This document shows positions 19,867 through 29,998 of a DNA stretch of 64,000 nt, piece after piece. Numbering within the stretch: the stretch's first letter is position 1; each line of letters begins with the position of its first letter. Under the pieces are notes generated by a model. It did no database searches, was not told the DNA's origin, and saw only the letters and a list, made by a program, of their open reading frames with translations. The DNA comes from an uncultured Sphingomonadaceae bacterium (GTDB taxonomy: Bacteria; Pseudomonadota; Alphaproteobacteria; Sphingomonadales; Sphingomonadaceae): assembly GCA_903871605.1 (NCBI GenBank), contig CAIQHF010000011.1, positions 1-64,000 on the forward strand, given 5' to 3'. Made by a program: the position numbers and the translations under genes.

Positions 19867-20979
19867 CTACTCCCCGAACATGCCCTTGAGCTTGTCGAAG
19901 AACCCCGTCGAAGCAGGCGTCTCCTCGCCGGTCTCGGTCTCGCGGAACTCGGCGAGCAATTCCTTCTGGCGTGCCGACAGCTTGGTCGGCGTCTCGACGG
20001 CGATCTCGACGACGAGGTCGCCGCGGCCGCGCTGGTTGAGCACCGCCATGCCCGATCCGCGGTGGCGAAGCTGCTTGCCTGACTGGATGCCGGCGGGGAT
20101 CTTGATCGTCACCGGCTCGCCGTCGATGCCCGGCACCTCGATCTCGCCGCCGAGCGCGGCGGTGGTGAAGCTGATCGGCGCGCGGACCGCGAGCGTGGTC
20201 CCTTCGCGCACGAAATAAGCGTGCTGCGTGACGTGGAGGAAAATGTAGAGATCGCCGGGGGGGGCGCCGCGGCCGCCGGCCTCGCCTTCGCCCGAGATAC
20301 GGATGCGTGTGCCCTCGTCGACGCCCGCGGGGATCTTGACCTCGAGCGTCTTCTCCTTGTCGATCCGGCCTTCGCCGCGGCAGGCGGTACAGGGATCGGT
20401 GATCACCTGGCCCGCACCGTGGCAGGTCGGGCAGGCGCGCTCGACGACGAAGAAGCCTTGTTGCGCGCGCACCTTGCCGTGGCCCGCGCACGTCTTGCAC
20501 GCCTTGGCAGACGTGCCGGGCTTGGCGCCGGTGCCCTCGCAGACGGTGCAATTGGCGGCGACGTCGATCGTGACAGGCACGGTCTTGCCCGTGAACGCTT
20601 CCTCGAGACTGATCTCGAGATCGTAGCGCAGATCGGCGCCCCGGCGCTGGCCGCCGCGTTGCTGCCGGCCGCCGCCCATGAAATCGCCGAAGACGCTTTC
20701 GAAGATGTCGGAAAACCCCTCGAAGCCCTGGCCTTGACCGCCACCACCGCCGTTGCGGAAGGCGGCGTGGCCATATTGATCATAGGCCGCGCGCTTCTGC
20801 GGATCCTTGAGGCAGTCATAAGCCTCGGAGATCGCCTTGAACTTGGCTTCGGCCTCGGCATTGCCGGGGTTCCGATCCGGATGGTGCGCCATCGCCAGCC
20901 GCCGGTAGGACGACTTGATCGTCGCGCCATCGGCGGTGCGCTCGCATTCGAGCAGCTCGTAGAAATCGATGTCGGTCAT
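19867..20979 (-). CDS. dnaJ: Chaperone protein DnaJ
   Basis: Hsp40 co-chaperone stimulating DnaK ATPase and delivering substrates. The start at the ATG at 20979 gives [18 protein letters not shown] and 370 residues. The J-domain carries the essential HPD in [11 protein letters not shown], followed by a Gly-rich linker ([12 protein letters not shown]). Four CxxCxGxG zinc modules follow ([32 protein letters not shown]), then the C-terminal substrate-binding domains. dnaK lies 171 nt upstream, separated by two repeat elements. Confidence 0.98.
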   Translation of the reverse strand: MTDIDFYELLECERTADGATIKSSYRRLAMAHHPDRNPGNAEAEAKFKAISEAYDCLKDPQKRAAYDQYGHAAFRNGGGGGQGQGFEGFSDIFESVFGDFMGGGRQQRGGQRRGADLRYDLEISLEEAFTGKTVPVTIDVAANCTVCEGTGAKPGTSAKACKTCAGHGKVRAQQGFFVVERACPTCHGAGQVITDPCTACRGEGRIDKEKTLEVKIPAGVDEGTRIRISGEGEAGGRGAPPGDLYIFLHVTQHAYFVREGTTLAVRAPISFTTAALGGEIEVPGIDGEPVTIKIPAGIQSGKQLRHRGSGMAVLNQRGRGDLVVEIAVETPTKLSARQKELLAEFRETETGEETPASTGFFDKLKGMFGE

Positions 20980-20988
20980 TGAGTCCTC

Positions 20989-21144
20989 TTCTCCCCTCTC
21001 CCCCTGGGGGAGAGGGAGGGGCCCGCCGGCTTTAGCCGGTGGGAGGGTGAGGGCACGCAACGTATGCCGCGCGCCCTCACCCAACTCCGACTAAGTGGCT
21101 CCGCCACTAAGTCTTCGTATCACTCTCCCCAAGGGGGAGAGGGT
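20989..21144. repeat. Dispersed repeat, family C, two copies between dnaK and dnaJ
   Basis: Two facing palindromes (CTCTCCCCCTGGGGGAGAGG near 20998 and CTCTCCCCAAGGGGGAGAGG near 21124) with GGGTGAGGGC / GCCCTCACCC arms between them. A further near-perfect palindrome (ACTAAGTGGCTCCGCCACTAAGT, in part) lies at about 21090-21114. They fill the dnaK-dnaJ gap and may attenuate dnaJ expression relative to dnaK. Confidence 0.75.
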
Positions 21145-21150
21145 TTCACC

Positions 21151-23043
<1,893 letters not shown>

Positions 23044-23130
23044 TCAAAATCCCCGTAATCTCTCGATAGGTTCGACGAGCCTTCCGCCACCCCTCATCAA
23101 GCGAATGGCGAGAGGAATGCTCTGGCGGCG

Positions 23131-23158
23131 ATATAAGAAGGCGCGCGCTTGCTGCAAG
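23131..23158 (-). promoter_or_regulatory. Sigma-32 (RpoH)-type heat-shock promoter of dnaK
   Basis: On the minus strand CTTG (23158-23155) and CTTATAT (23137-23131) are separated by 17 nt. This matches the alphaproteobacterial RpoH pattern CTTG-N17/18-CYTATNT. The dnaK ATG lies about 88 nt downstream. Confidence 0.75.
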
Positions 23159-23208
23159 CGTGTCCGAGGCCTAAACCCTCGGGCGTCATGATCAGGAATG
23201 ATCCAGCT

Positions 23209-23676
23209 ATGCATTTCCGCCGTTTTTTGCGCGCCGCGCCGCTTGTCGCACTGGCTCTCGCCGGGTGCAACCACGCCGATCGGCTGAGCGCGACGCACGC
23301 CTGGGTGCGACTGGCGGCGATATCGGCCAATCCGGCGGCGGCCTATCTGACGCTGCATGGCGGCGGCGAGAATGTGCGGCTCGTCGCGATCGACAGCGAT
23401 GCGGCGGGATCGAGCGAGCTGCACCAGAGCATGAAGACTGGCCCCGGCGGCGCGATGACCGGTGCGATGACCGGGATGCAACGGCTCGACGGACTCGATC
23501 TGCCCGCGCATGGCACGATCGCCTTCGCGCCGGGCGGCTATCATGTCATGCTGTTCGGGGTCGGTCCGCAGGTAAAGCCCGGCGGTCACATCACGCTCGC
23601 GGTCCGCTTCGAGAAGGGCCAGCCGCTGCAGGTCGTCGCGAAGGTCGTGGGGGCGGGTGATGCGGCGCCCTATTGA
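23209..23676 (+). CDS. PCu(A)C family copper chaperone-like lipoprotein
   Basis: Periplasmic copper-binding protein family that helps deliver Cu(I) to cytochrome oxidase. The signal peptide ends in a lipobox (VALALAGC). The metal ligands of the family can be followed: His and Met in ELHQSMKTG, Met in MTGMQRL, and His-x-Met in GYHVMLFGV. The ATG at 23209 is used; an ATG at 23188 would add seven residues. It is divergent from dnaK. No oxidase gene is nearby. Confidence 0.87.
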   Translation: MHFRRFLRAAPLVALALAGCNHADRLSATHAWVRLAAISANPAAAYLTLHGGGENVRLVAIDSDAAGSSELHQSMKTGPGGAMTGAMTGMQRLDGLDLPAHGTIAFAPGGYHVMLFGVGPQVKPGGHITLAVRFEKGQPLQVVAKVVGAGDAAPY

Positions 23677-23792
23677 GCGCTGTTCCACACCATCCCGGGT
23701 CTGATCCGGAATCCCGTTTCTTCGGCGTCCGGCGTCTCGCAGCGGGATGCCGGGTCAAGCCTTTCGGGGGACGAGAGAAGGATCGGGTTTCG

Positions 23793-24248
23793 ATGGTCAG
23801 CCGTCCTCTTTCCATTGGCGAGACCGCGCTGGTTCGCTCGATGTTCGGCGGCGCGATCGACTGCGAGACGGTGAGGCTCCACCGGGCGTGCTGGTGGCCG
23901 CTCCAGCCCGACGGCGTGGTGATGGCGCCCGATGGCGATATTTGGTTCCATCCGAACGGCCTGTGGAGCGAGGATTTCTCGGCCGAGCCGATCGGCCGAC
24001 AGGCGCTGCTGATCCACGAAATGACGCATGTCTGGCAGGCGCAGCGTGGCGGGCGCTGGTTCCTGCCGCTCGCGCGTCATCCCTTCTCCCGCTACGACTA
24101 TGCGTGGAAGCCCGGCCGGCCTTTCCGCCGCTACGGGATCGAGCAGCAGGCGGAGATCGTGCGCCACGCCTTCCTGCTGCGCCACGGTGTCGCCGTCGCC
24201 GGCAAGCCGGGCGCCGATGCCTATGCTGCGCTGCTGCCGTTCCGCTGA
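23793..24248 (+). CDS. HExxH-motif protein, vgr-related family
   Basis: 151-residue protein with a zinc-protease-type motif HEMTHVWQ in the middle (HExxH), preceded by a WFHPNGLWSEDF segment. Short proteins of this type are annotated as 'vgr related protein' in sphingomonads. No signal peptide was found and no clear third ligand was identified, so catalysis is uncertain. A degenerate palindromic sequence (about 23695-23770) lies upstream. It is followed 46 nt later by queG in the same direction. Confidence 0.8.
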   Translation: MVSRPLSIGETALVRSMFGGAIDCETVRLHRACWWPLQPDGVVMAPDGDIWFHPNGLWSEDFSAEPIGRQALLIHEMTHVWQAQRGGRWFLPLARHPFSRYDYAWKPGRPFRRYGIEQQAEIVRHAFLLRHGVAVAGKPGADAYAALLPFR

Positions 24249-24294
24249 GCGTATCGGCTCTTTCCATCGTCCGTCGTATCGCTATCTCCATCCC

Positions 24295-25395
24295 GTGCCC
24301 GACACCCTAACCCAGCGCCTCAAGGCGGAGGCCGCGCGTCTCGGCTTCGTCGCGATCGGCGTGACGCGCGACATCGACGATCCGCTGCCGGGGACGCGGC
24401 TGGCCGAATGGCTGGGCGAGGGTGCGCATGGCTCGATGGAATGGATGGCGGCGAAGGCGGCGTGGCGGCACTCGCCCGCGGCGTTGTGGCCCGCGGTGCG
24501 ATCGGTGGTGGCGCTCGGCATGAGCTATGCGCCACCCGAGGATCCGATGCGTCTCGCGCACAGCCCCGAGACGGCGCGCATCTCGGTCTATGCGCAGGGG
24601 CAGGATTATCACGACGTCGTCAAGAAGGCGCTGAAAGCGCTGGCGCGGTGGATCGTCGCGGAGGGCGGCGGTGCGCTCAAGGTCTTCGTCGACACCGCGC
24701 CGGTGATGGAGAAGCCGCTGGCGATGGCCGCCGGGCTGGGCTGGCAGGGCAAGCACACCAATCTGGTCAGCCGTGCGCATGGCAGCTGGCTGCTGCTCGG
24801 CTGCATCTTCACCGAATTGCCGCTCGATCCCGATCCGGCATCGCCGGACAGCTGCGGATCATGCCAGGCGTGCCAGGATATCTGCCCGACGGGCGCCTTT
24901 CCCGCGCCCTACCGCATCGATGCGCGGCGCTGCATCTCCTATCTGACGATCGAGCATCACGGGCCCATCCCGCGCGAATTGCGCGCCGGGATCGGCAACC
25001 ACGTCTATGGCTGCGACGACTGCCTGTCGGTCTGCCCCTGGAACAAGTTCGCCGCGTCCGCGCACGCCAATCTCGCCTTCGCGCCCCGCGCCGAGCTGGC
25101 CGCGCCGCATGTCGCCGACATGCTGGCGCTCGACGACGCCGCGTTTCGCACGGTGTTCGCGGGTTCGCCGATCAAGCGCATCGGTCGCGATCTGTTGGTC
25201 CGCAACGCCGCGATCGTTGCGGGCAATAGCGGCGAGGCCGCGCTGGTGCCGCGGTTGGAGGCGCTGCTCGCCGATCCGGCGCCGGTGGTGCGCGGCGCCG
25301 CGGTGTGGGCGCTGGCGCGGCTGGGCGCGCTCGATGCGGCGCGATCGGCGGGGGAAACCGATCCCGAGGTGCTGGCGGAGTGGGCGGCGGCCTGA
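24295..25395 (+). CDS. queG: Epoxyqueuosine reductase
   Basis: Cobalamin- and 4Fe-4S-dependent enzyme for the last step of queuosine synthesis in tRNA. The GTG at 24295 (reading PDTLTQRLKAEAARLGF) gives 366 residues. The two iron-sulfur motifs are CGSCQACQDICPTGAF and GCDDCLSVCPWN. The C-terminal part has HEAT-like repeats (EALLADPAPVVRGAAVWALA). No other queuosine gene is visible in the window. Confidence 0.96.
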   Translation: MPDTLTQRLKAEAARLGFVAIGVTRDIDDPLPGTRLAEWLGEGAHGSMEWMAAKAAWRHSPAALWPAVRSVVALGMSYAPPEDPMRLAHSPETARISVYAQGQDYHDVVKKALKALARWIVAEGGGALKVFVDTAPVMEKPLAMAAGLGWQGKHTNLVSRAHGSWLLLGCIFTELPLDPDPASPDSCGSCQACQDICPTGAFPAPYRIDARRCISYLTIEHHGPIPRELRAGIGNHVYGCDDCLSVCPWNKFAASAHANLAFAPRAELAAPHVADMLALDDAAFRTVFAGSPIKRIGRDLLVRNAAIVAGNSGEAALVPRLEALLADPAPVVRGAAVWALARLGALDAARSAGETDPEVLAEWAAA

Positions 25396-25438
25396 GCATG
25401 CCGATCCTCCTCAAGCCGAGCGGGGAGGGGACAGCGGA

Positions 25439-25816
25439 TCAGGGTGCCGCGGCGCGCCGGCTGAGGGCGGCGATGCATGACGCGCGATCGATGTCGTCGC
25501 CCGCGGGCAGCCGCGCATCGATATAGGTGACGACGGGTTCGACGCCGGGCTTTGCGGGATAGAGATAGGTATCGAGTACGCAGGCCGGCCCGACGAACTG
25601 CAGCCGCCGTGCCTGGCCTTCGCGTCCGTCGAGATCGGCATCCCCGAACAGCGCGATCAACTCGGCGGCGGTCTTGCCCATCACACGCTCGAGCCCCGCC
25701 TCGTGGAGCTTGATCGGCTTCTCGGCGCTCGGTGCGCCGCTGGGCGACCCCGGCGTCGCGCAGGCCGCGAGCAGCAGCGCGGGCATGAAGGGCAGGACAG
25801 GGCGGAGGCGAATCAT
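25439..25816 (-). CDS. Small lipoprotein of unknown function
   Basis: 125 residues with a lipoprotein signal (FMPALLLAAC) and two further Cys residues (ACVLDTYL and ASCIAALS) that could form a disulfide. The segment GKTAAELIALFGDADLDGREG resembles the SmpA/OmlA-like fold of small outer-membrane lipoproteins, but the match is weak. It is convergent with queG and divergent from the adenosine kinase gene. No function is assigned. Confidence 0.75.
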   Translation of the reverse strand: MIRLRPVLPFMPALLLAACATPGSPSGAPSAEKPIKLHEAGLERVMGKTAAELIALFGDADLDGREGQARRLQFVGPACVLDTYLYPAKPGVEPVVTYIDARLPAGDDIDRASCIAALSRRAAAP

Positions 25817-25919
25817 CGGGCTGCTCTGCCACGCCGCGCCGGCCACGCAAACCGCGATGCGATGATTGCACGCCGCGCCGCCGCCCGCTACCCGCGCGAA
25901 CGACCAACGGGAGACATTC

Positions 25920-26927
25920 GTGACCGACACCACGCCAGATACCGCGCTCGACATCATCGCCATCGGCAACGCGCTCGTCGACGTGCTGTCGCCGACCGCC
26001 GACGACTTCATCGCCAGCGAGGGGCTGACGCGCGGCGCGATGCAGCTGATCGACGCCGATCGTGCCACCTCGCTCTACGCCAAGATGGGCCCGGGCGTGG
26101 AGATTTCGGGCGGCTCGGCGGGCAACACCGTTGCCGGCGCGGCGGCACTCGGCGCGCGCTGCGCCTTCGTCGGCCAGGTTGCGCGCGACCAGCTCGGCGA
26201 GGTGTTCGTCCACGATCTCAGGTCGCAGGGTATCGCCTTCACCGTGCCGCCGCGCACGCCCGACGTGCCGACCGGGCGCTGCCTCGTGCTGGTCAGCCCC
26301 GATGGCCAGCGGACGATGAACACCTATCTCGGCGCCGCGCAATATCTCCCGACGTCGGCGCTCGACGAAGCGCAGATCGCCTCCGCCAAGGTGCTGCTGC
26401 TCGAGGGCTATCTGTGGGATCCCGCCGAGCCGCGCGCGGCGATGAAGGCCGCGATCGGCATCGCGCGCAAGGCGGGCCGCGAGGTGGCGCTCGGCGTTTC
26501 GGCGGTGTTCTGCATCCTCAGCCACCGCGCCGACTTCACCGCGCTGATCGACGAGGGGCAGATCGACATCCTGTTCGCCAACGAGGAGGAGCTGTTCGCG
26601 CTGACCGGTCTCGACGAATTCGAAGCCGCGGTCGCCGCCGTCGCGCCCAAGCTGCGCGTGCTCGTCGCGACGCGCGGCCCCGCCGGTGCGGTCGCGATCG
26701 CGGATGGCAAGCGCTTCGAGGTCGCCGCCGAACCGGTCGACCGCGTCGTCGACACGACGGGGGCGGGCGACCTCTTCTCGGCGGGCTATCTGACCGGTCA
26801 CGTCCAGGGCCGCTCGGTCGAGCAGTGCCTGCGCATGGGCGCGATCGCCGCCGCCGAGGTGATCTCGCATTACGGTGCGCGGCCGGAGGCGGATCTCAAG
26901 ATGATGGTCGACGCCAGGCTCGGCTGA
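25920..26927 (+). CDS. Adenosine kinase (PfkB family)
   Basis: Sugar/nucleoside kinase of the ribokinase fold, phosphorylating adenosine to AMP. The GTG at 25920 has GGGAGA upstream and gives 335 residues. Motifs: the N-terminal IIAIGNALVDVL, GGSAGNTVAGAAALG (substrate binding), and the C-terminal anion-hole DTTGAGDLFSAGYL with catalytic Asp. The assignment as adenosine kinase rather than another PfkB enzyme is based on overall resemblance to the sphingomonad and rhizobial enzymes. Confidence 0.88.
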   Translation: MTDTTPDTALDIIAIGNALVDVLSPTADDFIASEGLTRGAMQLIDADRATSLYAKMGPGVEISGGSAGNTVAGAAALGARCAFVGQVARDQLGEVFVHDLRSQGIAFTVPPRTPDVPTGRCLVLVSPDGQRTMNTYLGAAQYLPTSALDEAQIASAKVLLLEGYLWDPAEPRAAMKAAIGIARKAGREVALGVSAVFCILSHRADFTALIDEGQIDILFANEEELFALTGLDEFEAAVAAVAPKLRVLVATRGPAGAVAIADGKRFEVAAEPVDRVVDTTGAGDLFSAGYLTGHVQGRSVEQCLRMGAIAAAEVISHYGARPEADLKMMVDARLG

Positions 26928-26944
26928 TCCTCGCCCGGTCATGA

Positions 26945-26984
26945 AAAAGGGGCGGAGGGCATTGCGCCTTCCGCCCCTTTTGTT
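26945..26984. terminator. Bidirectional intrinsic terminator
   Basis: A 16-bp stem (AAAAGGGGCGGAGGGC facing GCCTTCCGCCCCTTTT, one wobble pair, 5-nt loop) lies between the convergent adenosine kinase and permease genes. A and T runs on both sides let it work in both directions. Confidence 0.9.
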
Positions 26985-27008
26985 TGGCCTGCTTATGTCT
27001 GCCGCGGG

Positions 27009-28553
27009 TCAGTGGAGGACGCGCGCAGCCTCCTCGGCCTCGCCGTCGTCGAAGATGCCGCGCCCGACAAAGCTGCGCGAGCGGCTGTAGAGGAAATAGA
27101 CCAGCAGCCCGATCGCGCCCCAGCCCGGCAGGACGAGGATCGAGCCCCAGTCGAGCGACGCATAGAGATAGACCGAGCCGATGACCGCCAGCGGCGCGAC
27201 AACCCAGATCAGCGGCGTGCGAAACGGGCGGCGTCGGCTCGGATCCTTCATGCGCAGCACGAGCACCGCGATCGCGACCATCGCGAAGGCGAACAGCGTG
27301 CCCGAGTTCGAATAGTTGGCAAGCTGCCCGACCGGCGCGAATGCCGAGAAGAAGGTGCAGAACAGCCCGGTCACCAGCGTCACGATATGCGGCGTGTGGA
27401 ACCGCGGATGGACCTTGGCGAACGCCTTGGGCAGCAGCCCGTCGCGCGCCATCACGAAGAAGACGCGGGTCTGGCCGTACATCATCATCAGCACCACCGA
27501 TGGCAGCGCGATGATCGCGGCGATCGCGACCAGATTGCCCGCGATCGGCCAGCCGAACACGCGCAGGACATGCGCGAGCGCCTCCTTCGAGCAGGTCAGC
27601 GGCTCGGTCAGCCCGCCGCCGACGATCGCCGAGCAGCGCGCGGCGAGCTCCGGCGTGCCCGGATCGAGCACATGACCCGCGGCGTCGACCACCGGCTGTG
27701 CGCCGAGCGGCGAGCCGATCGCGCCGGCCGCGACCAGAAGATAGAAGATCGTGCACACCGCGAGGCTGCCGATCAGGCCGATCGGCACGTTGCGCTGCGG
27801 GTTCTTGGTCTCCTCGGCGGCGGTCGAGACCGCGTCGAAGCCGACATAGGCGAAGAAGATCGACGCCGCGGCGCCGGCGACGCCGCTGAAGCCGGTCGGC
27901 ATGAACGGCGTGAAGTTCGCCTTGTGCATCATCGGCAGCGAGATCAGGATGAACATCGTCAGCGCCGCGATCTTGATCGCGACGAGGATCGAGGTGACCT
28001 TGGCGCTCTCGCTGGTGCCGATGATCAGCAGCCAGGTGACGAGCAACGAGATCACCACCGCGGGCAGGTTGATGAAGCCGCCCTGGCTCGGCCCGACCGC
28101 GAGCCACTGCGGGGTCACGATGTCGGGCAGGAACGGCACGAAACTGTTCAGATGGGCGAGCAGCCCGGTGAAATAGCCCGACCAGCCGACCGCGACGGCG
28201 GATGCGCCGAGCGCATATTCGAGGATCAGCGCCCAGCCGACCATCCAGGCGAGCATCTCGCCGACGACAGCATAGCTGTAGGTATAGGCGGAGCCCGCGA
28301 CGGGCACCATCGAGGCGAGCTCGGAATAGCACAGCGCCGCCACCGCGCAGACGAAGCCCGCGATGATGAAGCTGATCATCATGCCCGGGCCCGCCTTCTG
28401 CGCGGCCTCGGAGGTCAGCACGAAGATGCCGGTGCCGATCACGGCGCCGATGCCCAGCATGGTCAGTTGAAAGGCACCCAGAGAGCGGTGCAGCGATTTC
28501 TTCTCCGCGGTCGCGAGGATCGCGTCCAGCGGCTTTACTCGGCCGAATAACAT
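27009..28553 (-). CDS. APC family amino-acid permease
   Basis: Inner-membrane transporter of the amino acid-polyamine-organocation superfamily, nearest in style to cationic amino-acid transporters (YfnA/CAT). 514 residues with about 12 hydrophobic helices. The first transmembrane motif GAVIGTGIFVLTSEAAQKAGP and the later GYFTGLL and YVGFDAVSTAAEETKNPQRN segments are diagnostic. The substrate is not determined. It is transcribed alone. Confidence 0.93.
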   Translation of the reverse strand: MLFGRVKPLDAILATAEKKSLHRSLGAFQLTMLGIGAVIGTGIFVLTSEAAQKAGPGMMISFIIAGFVCAVAALCYSELASMVPVAGSAYTYSYAVVGEMLAWMVGWALILEYALGASAVAVGWSGYFTGLLAHLNSFVPFLPDIVTPQWLAVGPSQGGFINLPAVVISLLVTWLLIIGTSESAKVTSILVAIKIAALTMFILISLPMMHKANFTPFMPTGFSGVAGAAASIFFAYVGFDAVSTAAEETKNPQRNVPIGLIGSLAVCTIFYLLVAAGAIGSPLGAQPVVDAAGHVLDPGTPELAARCSAIVGGGLTEPLTCSKEALAHVLRVFGWPIAGNLVAIAAIIALPSVVLMMMYGQTRVFFVMARDGLLPKAFAKVHPRFHTPHIVTLVTGLFCTFFSAFAPVGQLANYSNSGTLFAFAMVAIAVLVLRMKDPSRRRPFRTPLIWVVAPLAVIGSVYLYASLDWGSILVLPGWGAIGLLVYFLYSRSRSFVGRGIFDDGEAEEAARVLH

Positions 28554-28648
28554 GCGGTCAGTCCCCTAGATCGGTCGCGCCTCAGGCGCGCCGTCGCTCT
28601 GGGATCGGGAGCCTAGCGGCTGATCCGGCTCACGCAAGCAGCGATGCG

Positions 28649-29029
28649 TCAGCCGCGTGACAGCATCGGGCCGAGCGGCCGCCCGCCGAACAGGTGGACG
28701 TGCAGATGCGGCACTTCCTGGTGGCCGTCGCCGCCGATATTGGCGAGCAGCCGGTAGCCCGGCGCCACCAGTCCCCTGTCGCGCGCGACGATGCCGACGG
28801 CGCGCACGAAGCCCGCGATCTCGGCGTCGCTCGCGCGCGCGGAGAAATCGTCCCACGAGACATAGCGTCCCTTGGGGATGACGAGGATGTGCGTCGGCGC
28901 CTGCGGATTGATATCGAGGAAGGCGAGCGCGACATCGTCCTCGTAGATGCGCTGTGCCGGGATTTCGCCGCGCAGGATCCGGGCGAAGACGTTCGAATCG
29001 TCATAGGGCAGGGTGGCGTCGATCGCCAT
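28649..29029 (-). CDS. HIT family nucleotide-binding protein
   Basis: 126-residue histidine-triad hydrolase or transferase, acting on purine nucleoside phosphoramidates or dinucleotides. The triad HLHVHLFGG is near the C-terminus and the N-terminus has the family pattern NVFARILRGEIPAQRIYEDD. The start overlaps the hisE stop as ATGA. Such linkage of hisE to a HIT gene is common in alphaproteobacteria. The physiological substrate is not known. Confidence 0.95.
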   Translation of the reverse strand: MAIDATLPYDDSNVFARILRGEIPAQRIYEDDVALAFLDINPQAPTHILVIPKGRYVSWDDFSARASDAEIAGFVRAVGIVARDRGLVAPGYRLLANIGGDGHQEVPHLHVHLFGGRPLGPMLSRG

Positions 29030-29454
29030 CAGCCCCTCCGGATCCGGCGCCGCTCGCCGGTCTTGCGGCCGAGCGCCAGGCTGGGGGCCGTCTCCGCGAC
29101 GGATTCGGACAGGACGGTCGGTGCGGCGGCGAGCGGCTTGGGCGTCCGGGCCGCCTTCTCGTCGAGCCCCGACAGGCCCTCGCGACGGTCGAGCTCGGCA
29201 AGCACGCTGGCGAGCGGCACGCCGCGCGCCTCGAGCAGCACCAGCAGGTGGAACAGCAGGTCCGCTGCCTCGCCGGTTACCGATCCGGCATCGTCGCCAA
29301 GCGCCGCGATCACGGTTTCGACCGCCTCCTCGCCCAGCTTCTGAGCGATCTTGGGCAGTCCCCTGGCGAACAGCGCGGCGACATAGGACGAACCCGGGTC
29401 GGCCGCGCGTCGCGAGGCTATGGTGGCAGCAAGCCTGTCGAGTGTATCGGCCAT
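29029..29454 (-). CDS. hisE: Phosphoribosyl-ATP pyrophosphatase
   Basis: Second step of histidine synthesis. The MazG-like core (residues 1-100) has KIAQKLGEEAVETVIAAL and EAADLLFHLLVLLEARG, with the acidic metal ligands. At 141 residues it is about 35 longer than usual because of a C-terminal tail rich in Ala, Thr and Arg that looks disordered. It overlaps the HIT gene and lies downstream of the PEP-CTERM gene on the same strand. Confidence 0.94.
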   Translation of the reverse strand: MADTLDRLAATIASRRAADPGSSYVAALFARGLPKIAQKLGEEAVETVIAALGDDAGSVTGEAADLLFHLLVLLEARGVPLASVLAELDRREGLSGLDEKAARTPKPLAAAPTVLSESVAETAPSLALGRKTGERRRIRRG

Positions 29455-29521
29455 GGCGCCCTCCTAGGGGCGTGGCCGAGGTCGGGTCAACCGCGACCGG
29501 AACCCGGCCGCGGTTACCCGT

Positions 29522-29872
29522 TCAGCTGCGGCGCTTGCGCGCGTGGAGCTTGCGGCCGACGACGACGCCCGCAGCGCCCATCAGCAGCAGCACTGCGTCG
29601 CTCGGCTCCGGCACGGACGTTGCGCCGCCCGAGGTCGAACCACCCGAGGTCGAACCACCCGAGGTCGAACCACCCGAGGTCGAACCACCCGAGGTCGAGC
29701 CGCCCGAGGTCGAACCGCCCGAGCTGGACCAGCCGCCCGAGGTCGAACCACCCGAGCTGGACCAGCCGCCCGAGGTGGAGCTGCCCCACGTATGCGATCC
29801 GCCTGCATAGGCGGGCGCGAAGGCCAGCACCGTCGCGGCACCGGCAGCGAGAAGAGAATATCCAAGCTTCAT
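29522..29872 (-). CDS. PEP-CTERM sorting-domain protein with GGSTS repeats
   Basis: 116-residue exported protein. The signal peptide (LLAAGAATVLAFAPAYA) is followed by a low-complexity Ser/Gly/Thr region of GGSTS units and then a PEP-CTERM tripartite tail: VPEPSDA, a hydrophobic helix (VLLLMGAAGVVVG) and a basic end (RKLHARKRRS). PEP-CTERM proteins are processed by an exosortase; none is encoded here. GGGAGGG lies 7 nt before the ATG. It lies between hisF and hisE, which makes it an unexpected member of the his cluster. Confidence 0.9.
   Translation of the reverse strand: MKLGYSLLAAGAATVLAFAPAYAGGSHTWGSSTSGGWSSSGGSTSGGWSSSGGSTSGGSTSGGSTSGGSTSGGSTSGGSTSGGATSVPEPSDAVLLLMGAAGVVVGRKLHARKRRS
29626..29778. 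repeat. 15-bp tandem repeat encoding GGSTS units
   Basis: Near-perfect repeats of a 15-bp unit (CCCGAGGTCGAACCA on the plus strand), with two interspersed units coding for WSSSG. The copies are nearly identical at DNA level, which points to recent expansion and probable length variation between strains. Confidence 0.92.
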
Positions 29873-29998
29873 GTCGTGCCCTCCCGGCAGAAATATCTTG
29901 CCACGAAACAGCGACTCGACATCGCGGCCCTCCGATCTAGGAGCGATTCGCGCGCCGAAGGAAGGCGCTCGGCACCTCGCCCGTTCCGAAACGGGACG

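Noticed and set aside
29626-29778. CRISPR-like array
   Set aside because: The 15-bp repeats are directly adjacent with no spacers and are in frame within a protein gene.
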